Below, in pieces: positions 9,319 to 16,624 of a DNA stretch of 38,780 nt. Source of the stretch: Halanaerobiales bacterium (GTDB lineage: Bacteria > Bacillota > Halanaerobiia > Halanaerobiales > M55B127); NCBI GenBank assembly GCA_021736945.1, contig JAIPEX010000012.1, forward strand, positions 1 through 38,780. Direction: 5' to 3'. Made by a program: the position numbers and the translations under genes. The notes beneath the pieces are model-generated. The model searched no databases. It was not told the DNA's origin and saw only the letters and a program-made list of their open reading frames with translations. The number at the start of each line of letters is the position of its first letter. The stretch's first letter is position 1.

Positions 9319-9453
9319 GATTCCACTTCCTAATTTTTTTATATTTGATAAAACTTTAAAACAATTAAAAGATAAATATCATCTTATAACAATAATTCAA
9401 TATATAACAAAGTTATTCCTTCATAAATACCCATTTATCTTAACTAAAATATC

Positions 9454-9462
9454 TGATATAAT
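9454..9462 (+). promoter_or_regulatory. Extended -10 promoter of hflX
   Basis: TGATATAAT at 9454-9462 is a perfect extended -10 element (TGnTATAAT). The -35 region is weak, as often seen with extended -10 promoters. The start point would fall near 9469, leaving a very short leader before the ribosome binding site at 9479-9487. Confidence 0.6.
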
Positions 9463-9490
9463 GAAGATAATCCAATAAAAGAGGTGACTT

Positions 9491-10759
9491 ATTATTATAA
9501 ACTTTAAAAAAGATAATGAAAATTTATATAAGATTAAAAATAGAAAAGAAAATGCACTACTAGTTAGTGATGATGAAACATCAATCAAAGAATTAGGACA
9601 ACTTGCCGATACATCAGGAGTTCATTCTATAAAATATTTTACATACCGACTTGATAAGATAAACCCTGCTTATTATATTGGAAAAGGTAATTTAGAAAAA
9701 ATTAAAGAAATAATTAATAATTATGGAATAAACTTAGTTATTTTTGATAATCAATTATCCCCTGCTCAATTAAGAAATATCGAAGAAGAATTAGGAGTAA
9801 AAATACTGGATCGTAATCAATTAATCATGGATATCTTTGCCCTCCATGCCCAAAGTAAAGAGAGTAAAATCCAAGTTGAATTAGCACAATTAGAATACCT
9901 ATTACCTAGACTGGTTGGACGTGGGGAAGAATTATCAAGATTAGCTGGTGGAATTGGTACTAGAGGTCCTGGGGAAACAAAGCTCGAGGTAGACCGACGC
10001 AGAATTGAAAAGAAAATTCATAGACTTAAAGAAAAACTCAAAGACATCAAAGGTGACCGGGAAGTTCAAAGAAAAAGTAGAAAAGATCCTATAATATCAT
10101 TAGTAGGTTATACAAATGCAGGTAAAACTACTATCTTAAATTTTCTTACTGGTGATGATTCTCTTGTAGAAGATCAGCTTTTTGCTACCTTAGATTCTAG
10201 AGCCCGCAGTTATGAACTACCAAATGGTAAAAATGTAATAATAACAGACACTGTTGGTTTCATTAAAAATCTTCCTCACCAATTAATTGCTTCTTTCAGG
10301 TCAACTTTAGAAGAAATAACTGAAGCAGATTTAATACTTCATATTATTGACGCTAGTGATGAGGAAGTAACTCAAAAAATAAATGTAGTTGAAAAAGAAC
10401 TAATCGAACTTGGTATTCAGGATAAACCAATTCAAAAGGTTTTTAATAAAATTGATCTTATAGACAGTAGGACTAAAAAGGATTTAGAAATTCAATATCC
10501 AGAAGCAATCTTTATTTCTGCTGAAGAAAATATAAATACAAAACGCTTACGAAACAAATTATGTGACTTTGTAGAAAAGTCTATGAACCGATATACTTTA
10601 GAAATACCATATGATGATGCAAATATAATAGAAACACTTCATAATAGAGGTATTGTTGAAAAGGAAAAATATAAAAATGAATTTATATTTATGGATGCCT
10701 TTATCCCTAATGATCTATCAAAGAAATTAGAAAAATATATTGTTAAAAACAAAGGTTAA
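9491..10759 (+). CDS. hflX: Ribosome-splitting GTPase HflX, apparent AUU start
   Basis: About 422 residues, normal for HflX. The N-terminal domain holds Y-Y-I-G-K-G-N-L-E-K-I and L-S-P-A-Q-L-R-N-I-E-E-E-L-G-V-K; the linker R-L-A-G-G-I-G-T-R-G-P-G-E-T-K-L-E is conserved. The G domain has G-Y-T-N-A-G-K-T-T (P-loop), D-T-V-G-F and N-K-I-D. HflX splits stalled or hibernating ribosomes. No ATG, GTG or TTG lies in frame between the in-frame TGA at 9485 and the ATG at 9827, which is deep inside the conserved fold. AAAAGAGGTGA at 9477-9487 points to AUU at 9491 (or 9494). The 3' end shares TTAA with the convergent hydrolase gene. Confidence 0.9.
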   Translation: MIINFKKDNENLYKIKNRKENALLVSDDETSIKELGQLADTSGVHSIKYFTYRLDKINPAYYIGKGNLEKIKEIINNYGINLVIFDNQLSPAQLRNIEEELGVKILDRNQLIMDIFALHAQSKESKIQVELAQLEYLLPRLVGRGEELSRLAGGIGTRGPGETKLEVDRRRIEKKIHRLKEKLKDIKGDREVQRKSRKDPIISLVGYTNAGKTTILNFLTGDDSLVEDQLFATLDSRARSYELPNGKNVIITDTVGFIKNLPHQLIASFRSTLEEITEADLILHIIDASDEEVTQKINVVEKELIELGIQDKPIQKVFNKIDLIDSRTKKDLEIQYPEAIFISAEENINTKRLRNKLCDFVEKSMNRYTLEIPYDDANIIETLHNRGIVEKEKYKNEFIFMDAFIPNDLSKKLEKYIVKNKG

Positions 10760-11676
10760 AGATGCTCGTTAATCCATTCTTCAAAATCATTATACACTTC
10801 TTCTTTTCTTCTATCTCTTAGAACTTCATGACGTATATTAGAATAAATCTTGTATTTTAAATCTTTAAGTTCTTTTGTTTTATACCTTTTAAATAGTTTC
10901 TTAACATCTTTACCATATTGACTTACAGGATCATCTTTACCACTAACTATAAATAGGGGGATATCTTTTGATATCTCTCTATTTTTTTCTATTTTTTCTA
11001 TTGTTTTTAAACCACTAAACATATCAATAAACATCTGATTAGTTACTTCAAAATCACAAAGTTCATCCTCGTTATAGCTATCTACTTCTTCTTTAAGACT
11101 ACTGATCCAACTATTATCTTCATCACCAGAAAACTTCCAGTTAAAAATTAAACTCATTAAATAATTATCGATCACATTGTCACTCTTATCATCTTTTAAT
11201 GCTTTTTCTAATTTAGCCATAACTTTCATAATATCATTAAATACTTCCCGTTCGGTCATTACCCCTGAAATAATTATTCCATTAGGTATTTTGTCACCAA
11301 TTAAATAATACCTTGCTATAGTTGACCCCATACTATGTCCATAAATGATTTGAGAAAGATCGGGATGCCTTTCATTCATTAATTTTGAAATATATTTATT
11401 AGCTTTAACTACCTTAACCCAACCATCAGTTTCAGCAAAATATCCATAAACTCCATTATTTAATTTTACAGTCTCTCCATGGCCTAGATGATCTATACCA
11501 TAAACTATAAAGCCTAGATCTGTAAAGTATTCAGCAAACTCCTTGTATCTATTAACATGTTCAGCCATCCCATGAATTATTTGAATCATGCCTTTAAAAC
11601 TACTAGTATCCGGCATCCAACGGTGTAAACGATAGGCTTTATTTTTAAATTCTATATTTTCTCTAACATATTTCAT
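10756..11676 (-). CDS. Alpha/beta hydrolase (monoglyceride lipase/lysophospholipase-like)
   Basis: About 306 residues of the serine hydrolase fold. Motifs in order: oxyanion H-G-M-A-E-H, D-H-L-G-H-G, nucleophile Ser in Y-G-H-S-M-G, acid Asp in S-G-K-D-D-P and catalytic His in I-R-H-E. This arrangement matches the lysophospholipase/monoacylglycerol lipase group (Hydrolase_4). No signal peptide. The ATG at 11676 is preferred over an upstream GTG at 11688 because GGGTGA lies just upstream of it. It is the last gene of the trkH-led run and its stop codon overlaps that of convergent hflX. Confidence 0.85.
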   Translation of the reverse strand: MKYVRENIEFKNKAYRLHRWMPDTSSFKGMIQIIHGMAEHVNRYKEFAEYFTDLGFIVYGIDHLGHGETVKLNNGVYGYFAETDGWVKVVKANKYISKLMNERHPDLSQIIYGHSMGSTIARYYLIGDKIPNGIIISGVMTEREVFNDIMKVMAKLEKALKDDKSDNVIDNYLMSLIFNWKFSGDEDNSWISSLKEEVDSYNEDELCDFEVTNQMFIDMFSGLKTIEKIEKNREISKDIPLFIVSGKDDPVSQYGKDVKKLFKRYKTKELKDLKYKIYSNIRHEVLRDRRKEEVYNDFEEWINEHL

Positions 11677-11690
11677 TTTTTCACCCACTT

Positions 11691-12491
11691 CTATTTAATT
11701 AGCTTTAAATTATATATATCCTCTCTTCTGTCTTCGAGATAGGGATATTCCTCTCTTACAGCTTTTATTAAAGATAAATCAACATATCCACTATAGATTC
11801 CCTCTCTTCTTCCAGCATTTAATTGTATTTCTCCTTCGGGACTGATAATAACGGAATTACCGAAGTAATTTTTGCCACTTCTATTGCACGCCACTACATA
11901 GAACTGGTTTTCTAAAGCCCTCGCTTTCAAGAGATTTAACCACTGATCTTTTTTGGGATCATTAAAGTTTGCAACTACATATAATACCTCAATACCTTCT
12001 TGAGCATAAAGCCTTGCCAATTCTGGAAAACGAATATCATAGCAAATCATAAAGCCAATCTTTCCAAATCCTGTTTCAACAAAATCAATGTTATGACCTG
12101 GAGTTACTACCTTGTGTTCTCCCCCAGGAGAATATAGATGCATTTTTCTATATTTACCCTCAACAACTCCATTTCTATTTATATAATACAAGTTGTTATA
12201 AATATTGCCGTCTCTTTCCTTTTCCAGAATTGTTCCGCCTACAATATGGAGATCATTATCTAGAGCAAAATCTTTAAGATATTGCAGTATTTCATTATTT
12301 TCTTTTTTTGCATAACTATTGATATTATTGAATATCTTTTTTCCAAAACCAGTTATCCAGGTTTCTGGTAATACAACAAGATCTGTATTAGTTTCAACTG
12401 CTTTATTCAAATACTTTTTCATCTCTTTAAAATTTTCTTTTTCTTGACCTATTTTTAAATCACTTTGGATTAAGGTTACCTTAAAATCCAT
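11691..12491 (-). CDS. Carbon-nitrogen hydrolase (omega-amidase/nitrilase superfamily)
   Basis: About 266 residues with the intact Glu-Lys-Cys triad: Glu in V-L-P-E-T-W, Lys in Y-R-K-M-H-L-Y and Cys in M-I-C-Y-D-I-R-F-P-E. The C-Y-D-I-R-F-P-E block and R-A-x-E-N-Q-x-Y-V-V-x-x-N-R are typical of omega-amidases such as YafV/Nit2, which hydrolyse 2-oxoglutaramate-type amides in the cytoplasm. The ATG at 12491 is chosen because AGGAGG stands 10 bases upstream; the frame extends 7 codons further into the preceding gene. It follows the Mth938-like gene after 14 bases. Confidence 0.88.
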   Translation of the reverse strand: MDFKVTLIQSDLKIGQEKENFKEMKKYLNKAVETNTDLVVLPETWITGFGKKIFNNINSYAKKENNEILQYLKDFALDNDLHIVGGTILEKERDGNIYNNLYYINRNGVVEGKYRKMHLYSPGGEHKVVTPGHNIDFVETGFGKIGFMICYDIRFPELARLYAQEGIEVLYVVANFNDPKKDQWLNLLKARALENQFYVVACNRSGKNYFGNSVIISPEGEIQLNAGRREGIYSGYVDLSLIKAVREEYPYLEDRREDIYNLKLIK

Positions 12492-12505
12492 TTTAGAAGT
12501 TCCTC

Positions 12506-12853
12506 CTAACAAGTTAAATGAAGAGCAGTTAACACATCTTTATTATCTTCAATCATCTCATTGTGTTTTTCTACAGCATCTTTTGTAGTAGAAATGAAAT
12601 ATTCAATCCCGTTTTGGTCTAGATATTCTTTAAGTTTAATATCAACTTTCATTCTACCACTTGCTCCTGTACCTATAATTACTAGATCAGGATTATACTC
12701 AGACAATTTTTCAATATCTTTTTTGAAAAGTCGGTGTCCTTCATCTCTCCACCAATTATCTTTTAAAGTATCTGGATAAATTATGACATCATTTTGATAG
12801 GTTTTATTATCTATTTCAATTTTTCCAAATGTAAAAGAATTAATTTTATACAT
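12506..12853 (-). CDS. Mth938/NDUFAF3-like domain protein (DUF498)
   Basis: A 115-residue single-domain protein of the Mth938-like fold. Visible signatures are F-G-x-I-x-I-D-x-x-x-Y-x-x-D-V-I-I-Y-P, D-N-W-W-R-x-E-G-H and V-I-I-G-T-G-A-S-G-R-M-K-V. The family has no firmly established bacterial function; the eukaryotic relative NDUFAF3 helps assemble complex I. The ATG at 12853 follows AAGGTGG by 8 bases, so two upstream in-frame GTG codons that overlap the ribosome binding site were rejected. It lies between the potassium system and the nitrilase. Confidence 0.8.
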   Translation of the reverse strand: MYKINSFTFGKIEIDNKTYQNDVIIYPDTLKDNWWRDEGHRLFKKDIEKLSEYNPDLVIIGTGASGRMKVDIKLKEYLDQNGIEYFISTTKDAVEKHNEMIEDNKDVLTALHLTC

Positions 12854-12881
12854 AATAAGCACCACCTTATATTATATTAAT

Positions 12882-13553
12882 TTAAGTTTCTAGTAAAAAA
12901 TCAGCTGCTTTCTCCATGTTTTCATTTGTAGCCACTAAAAAGATTTGATCATTTCTATATAACTTGGTGTTTCCTCTTGGAATACGTAATTTATGTGAAT
13001 CCTGATCAAAGATACCAGCAATTACGCATTCATTTGGGAAACCCTCATTATTAACAATTTCAGAAACAGTATTTCCATTCCTTTTAAAATCATCGGGAAG
13101 AGTAACAATAGAAACCTCAGCACTACCTTCACCAATGGATATAACTTTCCTAATATTAGGTTCTTCTATATCTATTACAAAATTATCTACTAACATCTCA
13201 TTTACGGCACCTATGTTTGTAGCCCCAGCCATTTCATAAGCATCTTCATATTCAGGATGACGCATTCTGACTAGTATTTTATCAACTCCAAAGTTTTTAG
13301 CTAGCAAGGTAAATGTTAAATTATTTGAATCAGTATCCATTACCCCTATTGCAGCATCGGCTTTTTCAATACCAGCATCTTTTAAAACATCAATATTTGT
13401 TGCATTACCTACAACACTTACTGCTCCATATTTAGAATATATTTTTTCTGCGACACTTTGCTTTTCATCAATTACAACTACATCATGGTCTCTAATTAGC
13501 TTTGAAGTGATTGAACTACCAACTACACCACCACCAGCAACAATTATATACAT
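12882..13553 (-). CDS. Trk/Ktr potassium uptake RCK subunit
   Basis: A 223-residue cytoplasmic regulator of potassium uptake. RCK_N Rossmann domain: G-G-G-V-V-G-S near residue 7, V-V-V-I-D-E at the end of beta 2 (acidic residue that contacts NAD or adenosine ribose), G-N-A-T near 51. RCK_C domain about residues 135-223. One RCK_N plus one RCK_C is KtrA-like rather than the doubled TrkA of enterobacteria. Such subunits gate the partner channel in response to ATP/ADP or NAD(H). ATG preceded by AGGAGG; 13 bases after trkH. Confidence 0.92.
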   Translation of the reverse strand: MYIIVAGGGVVGSSITSKLIRDHDVVVIDEKQSVAEKIYSKYGAVSVVGNATNIDVLKDAGIEKADAAIGVMDTDSNNLTFTLLAKNFGVDKILVRMRHPEYEDAYEMAGATNIGAVNEMLVDNFVIDIEEPNIRKVISIGEGSAEVSIVTLPDDFKRNGNTVSEIVNNEGFPNECVIAGIFDQDSHKLRIPRGNTKLYRNDQIFLVATNENMEKAADFLLET

Positions 13554-13566
13554 TTATATATTCCTC

Positions 13567-15012
13567 CTATTTCCAGGCTTTTCTTGTAAAGATAATAAAC
13601 ACAGGTAAGATCTCAAGCCTACCCGCTAACATACCAAAAATATATGTTACTTTAATAACAGGTGATAAAGAAGCCATCTTATCGACTGAAAAGTAAAAAG
13701 GACCTATATTACCCATTGCGGAGAACATCCCAGAAACAGATTGAAAAGCACTTAAATCTGAAAATAATGCGGTAATTATTCCTCCTACTAAAACTATAAC
13801 CAACCAGAAGAAAAAGAGAGCAGCTATTTTATAAATTTCATCTCTCGGAATTAGCTTTTTTTCAACTTTTAAGGGCATTATTGCTCTTTTAGGTAGATAA
13901 AACTTTTTAATTTCTCGCCCAAATAATTTATTTAAAATAGCAATCCTTACAACTTTGATACCACCAGCAGTAGAACCAACACAGCCTCCAACTAACATTA
14001 AGAATAAAAAGAGTTGTCTTGCTAAGGCTGGGAAAAATCCGGAAGTTAAAGATTCAGTCCCATAGCCTGTGGTTGTCATCACAGAAACCACTTGGAAAAG
14101 AGTTTTTCTGAAAACAACCTCTATATTACCGAATGTTAGAGATTGATCCACAGCTTTACCAGTAAAAATTAAAAATAATACTAAACCAATAATACTCCAA
14201 AAATACTTCATCTCAAAATTGGTAAATATCTCTTTAACTTCTCCTTTTAAAACCTTATAGTGAATTAAAAAGTTTATACCCCCAAGCAGCATGAAAAATA
14301 TTATAATATATTCAAATGCTTTATAGTAAGGGTGGCCATTTATAGCATATTGTGCAATACTTGCATCGAAATTTGAAAATCCACCTGTAGAAAGTGTAGT
14401 AAAAGAATGTATTAAGGCATCAAAAGGAGCCATTTGAAAGCCAACAAGTAAAACAAATTCAACAACTGTAAATAATATATAGATTAACCACAAAATCTTA
14501 ATTGATCTAAAAATATTTGGGACCGGTCTAGAAGTATCTATTTTATGTGATTCAGCTGTAAAAAGCTGCCATAATTCACTTTCACTGCGAAAAGTAATAA
14601 ATAGAAAAAATGTTAAAATTCCCAAACCACCAAACCACTGTATTAAACCACGCCATAATAACACAGAATGGGCCATTGTATCTAAGTTTTGGAAGACTGT
14701 AATACCAGTGGTTGTAAATCCACTAACAGCTTCGAAAAAAGCATCTATAAAGCTTTTGTCTAATCCAATAATAAATGGTATTCCACCTATCAAGGAAAAG
14801 AATATCCATGATAAGCCGACAATTAACATGCTATTTGTCAATGTCAGATTAATATCATCTTTTTTAAAAAATGAAAATATAATACCTAAGACAAAAGATA
14901 AGATGGAAGGTATGTAAAAAGCTTGATAATATATCTGTGGTTCATTATATAAAAAGCAAAATATAATTGGAATTAATAAACCAATCCCAAGTAGTATAAA
15001 TAATGGACTCAT
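13567..15012 (-). CDS. trkH: TrkH/KtrB potassium uptake channel
   Basis: A 481-residue integral membrane protein with four pore-loop repeats: S-G-F-T-T-T-G-I, L-S-T-G-G-F-S, M-T-T-T-G-Y-G and F-S-A-M-G-N-I-G-P, the classic TrkH/KtrB selectivity-filter segments. It takes up K+ at the cytoplasmic membrane with the RCK subunit encoded 13 bases downstream, and is important for osmoadaptation. The ATG at 15012 has no ribosome binding site. AGGGGTGAT lies 44-56 bases upstream and fits an in-frame AUC/AUU start at 15051-15045, which would add 11-13 residues with a basic stretch (P-R-K) before the first helix. Confidence 0.92.
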   Translation of the reverse strand: MSPLFILLGIGLLIPIIFCFLYNEPQIYYQAFYIPSILSFVLGIIFSFFKKDDINLTLTNSMLIVGLSWIFFSLIGGIPFIIGLDKSFIDAFFEAVSGFTTTGITVFQNLDTMAHSVLLWRGLIQWFGGLGILTFFLFITFRSESELWQLFTAESHKIDTSRPVPNIFRSIKILWLIYILFTVVEFVLLVGFQMAPFDALIHSFTTLSTGGFSNFDASIAQYAINGHPYYKAFEYIIIFFMLLGGINFLIHYKVLKGEVKEIFTNFEMKYFWSIIGLVLFLIFTGKAVDQSLTFGNIEVVFRKTLFQVVSVMTTTGYGTESLTSGFFPALARQLFLFLMLVGGCVGSTAGGIKVVRIAILNKLFGREIKKFYLPKRAIMPLKVEKKLIPRDEIYKIAALFFFWLVIVLVGGIITALFSDLSAFQSVSGMFSAMGNIGPFYFSVDKMASLSPVIKVTYIFGMLAGRLEILPVFIIFTRKAWK

Positions 15013-15081
15013 AATATAAAAAATAGTTTGTATTTTTCGAGGAATAATGATTTTTAATCACCCCTACTCTTCTTTTTATTA

Positions 15082-15110
15082 ATTATATAATAAAATATAT
15101 ATAAAGTAAA
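15082..15110 (-). promoter_or_regulatory. Promoter of the trkH operon
   Basis: On the minus strand TTTACT (15110-15105), 17 bases, then TATAAT (15087-15082). It lies about 30 bases upstream of the AGGGGTGAT ribosome binding site, which fits transcription of trkH and the four following genes. Confidence 0.6.
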
Positions 15111-15198
15111 TATTAAGCGGACAAGCAGGATTAGCAATAATATTATTGAACTTATGTATATAGTAATTAGAGAATTTTATTAAAGGAGTTTGATTAAG

Positions 15199-16131
15199 AT
15201 GGCTAGAGATTTAAATTATTTAAAAGCAGTAGAGAACTTCAAAAAATACTTAACAGTTGATAGAGCTTACTCAAAATTAACCGTAAAAGAATATGATCAT
15301 GATCTCAAACTACTCTATAAATATTTGAAAAACGAACAAGATTTTGATGAAGATTTTAACATATCACAAATATCTAAATATGAAATCTCTGAATTTTTAA
15401 GTGACATTGTTTTAAGTTATGATAATAGTGCAGTTACTAGAAACCGTAAATTATATGCTATACGTTCCTTTTTTAAATTTCTTCAAAAAAGGGAGTATAT
15501 AGAAAAAAATCCCGCTATGACAATTGAATCATCAAAAACGAGAACTACAGCCGAACCTATTTATTTAAAATTAGATGAAGCTAAAAAATATATTAAAGTA
15601 ATCAAAGAAGCAGATTTATTAAATAAAAAAAGAGATCTAGCTATTGTTAAACTGTTTTTATATGCTGGGTTAAGGGTTTCAGAATTAGTTGAATTGGATC
15701 TAGAAGATATAGATTATGAAGATAAATCCATTAAATTTTTTGGAAAGGGAAATAAAGAACGTTATGTACCTTTACATGCAGATACAATAAATTCAATTAA
15801 ACAGTATCTACCTGAAAGAAATAAAATTGATCCTAATGATAAAGATGCTGAAAAAGCCCTCTTTTTATCTACTAGAGGTAACAGAATCAGTCCACGCTCA
15901 ATTCAATTATTTGTTAAAAAATATGCCAAAATGGCAGGTATTAAAAACGCAAGTAAGGTAACACCTCATAAATTAAGGCACACCTTTGCTACAATGCTCT
16001 ATAACAAAACAAAAAATATTAAAGTATTACAAGATTTATTAGGTCATGAAAATATATCTACAACTCAAATATATACTCATACTGACCAAAAACAAAAAAA
16101 GGAAGCTATTGATGAGCTTCCAGACTTTTAA
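15199..16131 (+). CDS. Tyrosine recombinase (XerC/XerD type)
   Basis: A 310-residue tyrosine recombinase. An N-terminal SAM-like core-binding domain (about 1-100) is followed by the catalytic domain with all residues visible: Arg in Y-A-G-L-R-V-S-E-L, Lys in F-G-K-G-N-K-E-R, H-x-x-R in H-K-L-R-H-T-F-A, His in L-L-G-H, and Tyr in T-T-Q-I-Y-T-H. Length and pattern match XerC/XerD, which resolve chromosome dimers at dif, rather than large phage integrases. The ATG at 15199 is chosen (AAGGAG 10 bases upstream); an in-frame TTG at 15190 lies too close to that site. The 3' end sits 5 bases from a tRNA and carries that operon's terminator on the opposite strand. Confidence 0.88.
   Translation: MARDLNYLKAVENFKKYLTVDRAYSKLTVKEYDHDLKLLYKYLKNEQDFDEDFNISQISKYEISEFLSDIVLSYDNSAVTRNRKLYAIRSFFKFLQKREYIEKNPAMTIESSKTRTTAEPIYLKLDEAKKYIKVIKEADLLNKKRDLAIVKLFLYAGLRVSELVELDLEDIDYEDKSIKFFGKGNKERYVPLHADTINSIKQYLPERNKIDPNDKDAEKALFLSTRGNRISPRSIQLFVKKYAKMAGIKNASKVTPHKLRHTFATMLYNKTKNIKVLQDLLGHENISTTQIYTHTDQKQKKEAIDELPDF
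16094..16121 (-). terminator. Terminator of the tRNA operon, inside the recombinase gene
   Basis: On the minus strand GGAAGCT (16121-16115), 7-base loop, AGCTTCC (16107-16101), then seven T (16100-16094). It is a textbook intrinsic terminator, placed 16 bases beyond the 3' CCA of tRNA-Phe, and is made of antisense codons of the recombinase C-terminus. Confidence 0.82.
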
Positions 16132-16136
16132 AAAAA

Positions 16137-16212
16137 TGGTGGTGGGAGCCAGAGTCGAACTGGCGACACGAGGATTTTCAGTCCACTGCTCTACCACCTG
16201 AGCTACCCCACC
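16137..16212 (-). tRNA. tRNA-Phe (GAA)
   Basis: A 76-base cloverleaf with encoded CCA. The acceptor GGTGGGG pairs with TCCCACC, D-arm GCTC/GAGC, anticodon loop CTGAAAA and T-arm GCCAG-TTCGACT-CTGGC. The anticodon stem GTGGA/TCCTC contains a U-U mismatch at the second pair. Last gene of the tRNA operon. Confidence 0.96.
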
Positions 16213-16231
16213 ACAATTTTAAATATTTAAT

Positions 16232-16308
16232 TGGTTGCGGGAGCCGGATTCGAACCGACAACCTTCAGGTTATGAGCCTGATGAGCTACCAGATTGCTCC
16301 ATCCCGCG
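16232..16308 (-). tRNA. Initiator tRNA-fMet (CAU)
   Basis: A 77-base cloverleaf with encoded CCA and anticodon loop CTCATAA. The first acceptor pair is the unpaired C1 x A72 (CGCGGGA against TCCCGCA), the mark of bacterial initiator tRNA. The anticodon stem is TCAGG/CCTGA, so the usual three G:C pairs read A29:U41, G30:C40, G31:C39. Confidence 0.94.
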
Positions 16309-16314
16309 ATAAAA

Positions 16315-16390
16315 TGGTGAGCCATGGAGGAATCGAACCTCCGACAACCTGATTAAAAGTCAGGTGCTCTACCGACTGAGCTAATGGCCC
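16315..16390 (-). tRNA. tRNA-Lys (UUU)
   Basis: A 76-base cloverleaf with encoded CCA. The acceptor GGGCCAT pairs with ATGGCTC (one G-U), the anticodon stem CCTGA/TCAGG encloses loop CTTTTAA, and the T-arm is GGAGG-TTCGATT-CCTCC. First gene of the three-tRNA transcript. Confidence 0.96.
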
Positions 16391-16411
16391 CTATTGGATT
16401 CAACGATTTTT

Positions 16412-16440
16412 ATATTAACATCTTTCCCCTATAAAGTCAA
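16412..16440 (-). promoter_or_regulatory. Promoter of the tRNA operon
   Basis: On the minus strand TTGACT (16440-16435), 17-base spacer, TAATAT (16417-16412). It ends 21 bases before the 5' end of tRNA-Lys and is near-consensus, as expected for a stable-RNA operon. Confidence 0.82.
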
Positions 16441-16624
16441 GGGTTTATGGCTTATTACTTAATGGTGAAAATTAATTATTATAATGAATTTTTTGTTGTT
16501 TATATAATAAAATAGTTTAATTATTGATTTAAATTCCCGGTTTTGTTAACAGGAATATTACTATTAATATAGTATAATTTATAGTATGAAATCTTTATAA
16601 TTAATTCCTTAGGAGTTGAATGAG

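Noticed and set aside
9827-10759. HflX as a 310-residue truncated protein starting at ATG 9827
   Set aside because: About 112 conserved HflX residues are encoded in the same frame upstream, behind a strong ribosome binding site.
15199-16390. Integrative element with its integrase next to tRNA genes
   Set aside because: The recombinase has Xer size and motifs, no phage or conjugation genes adjoin it, and I saw no second copy of a tRNA 3' end as an attachment repeat.
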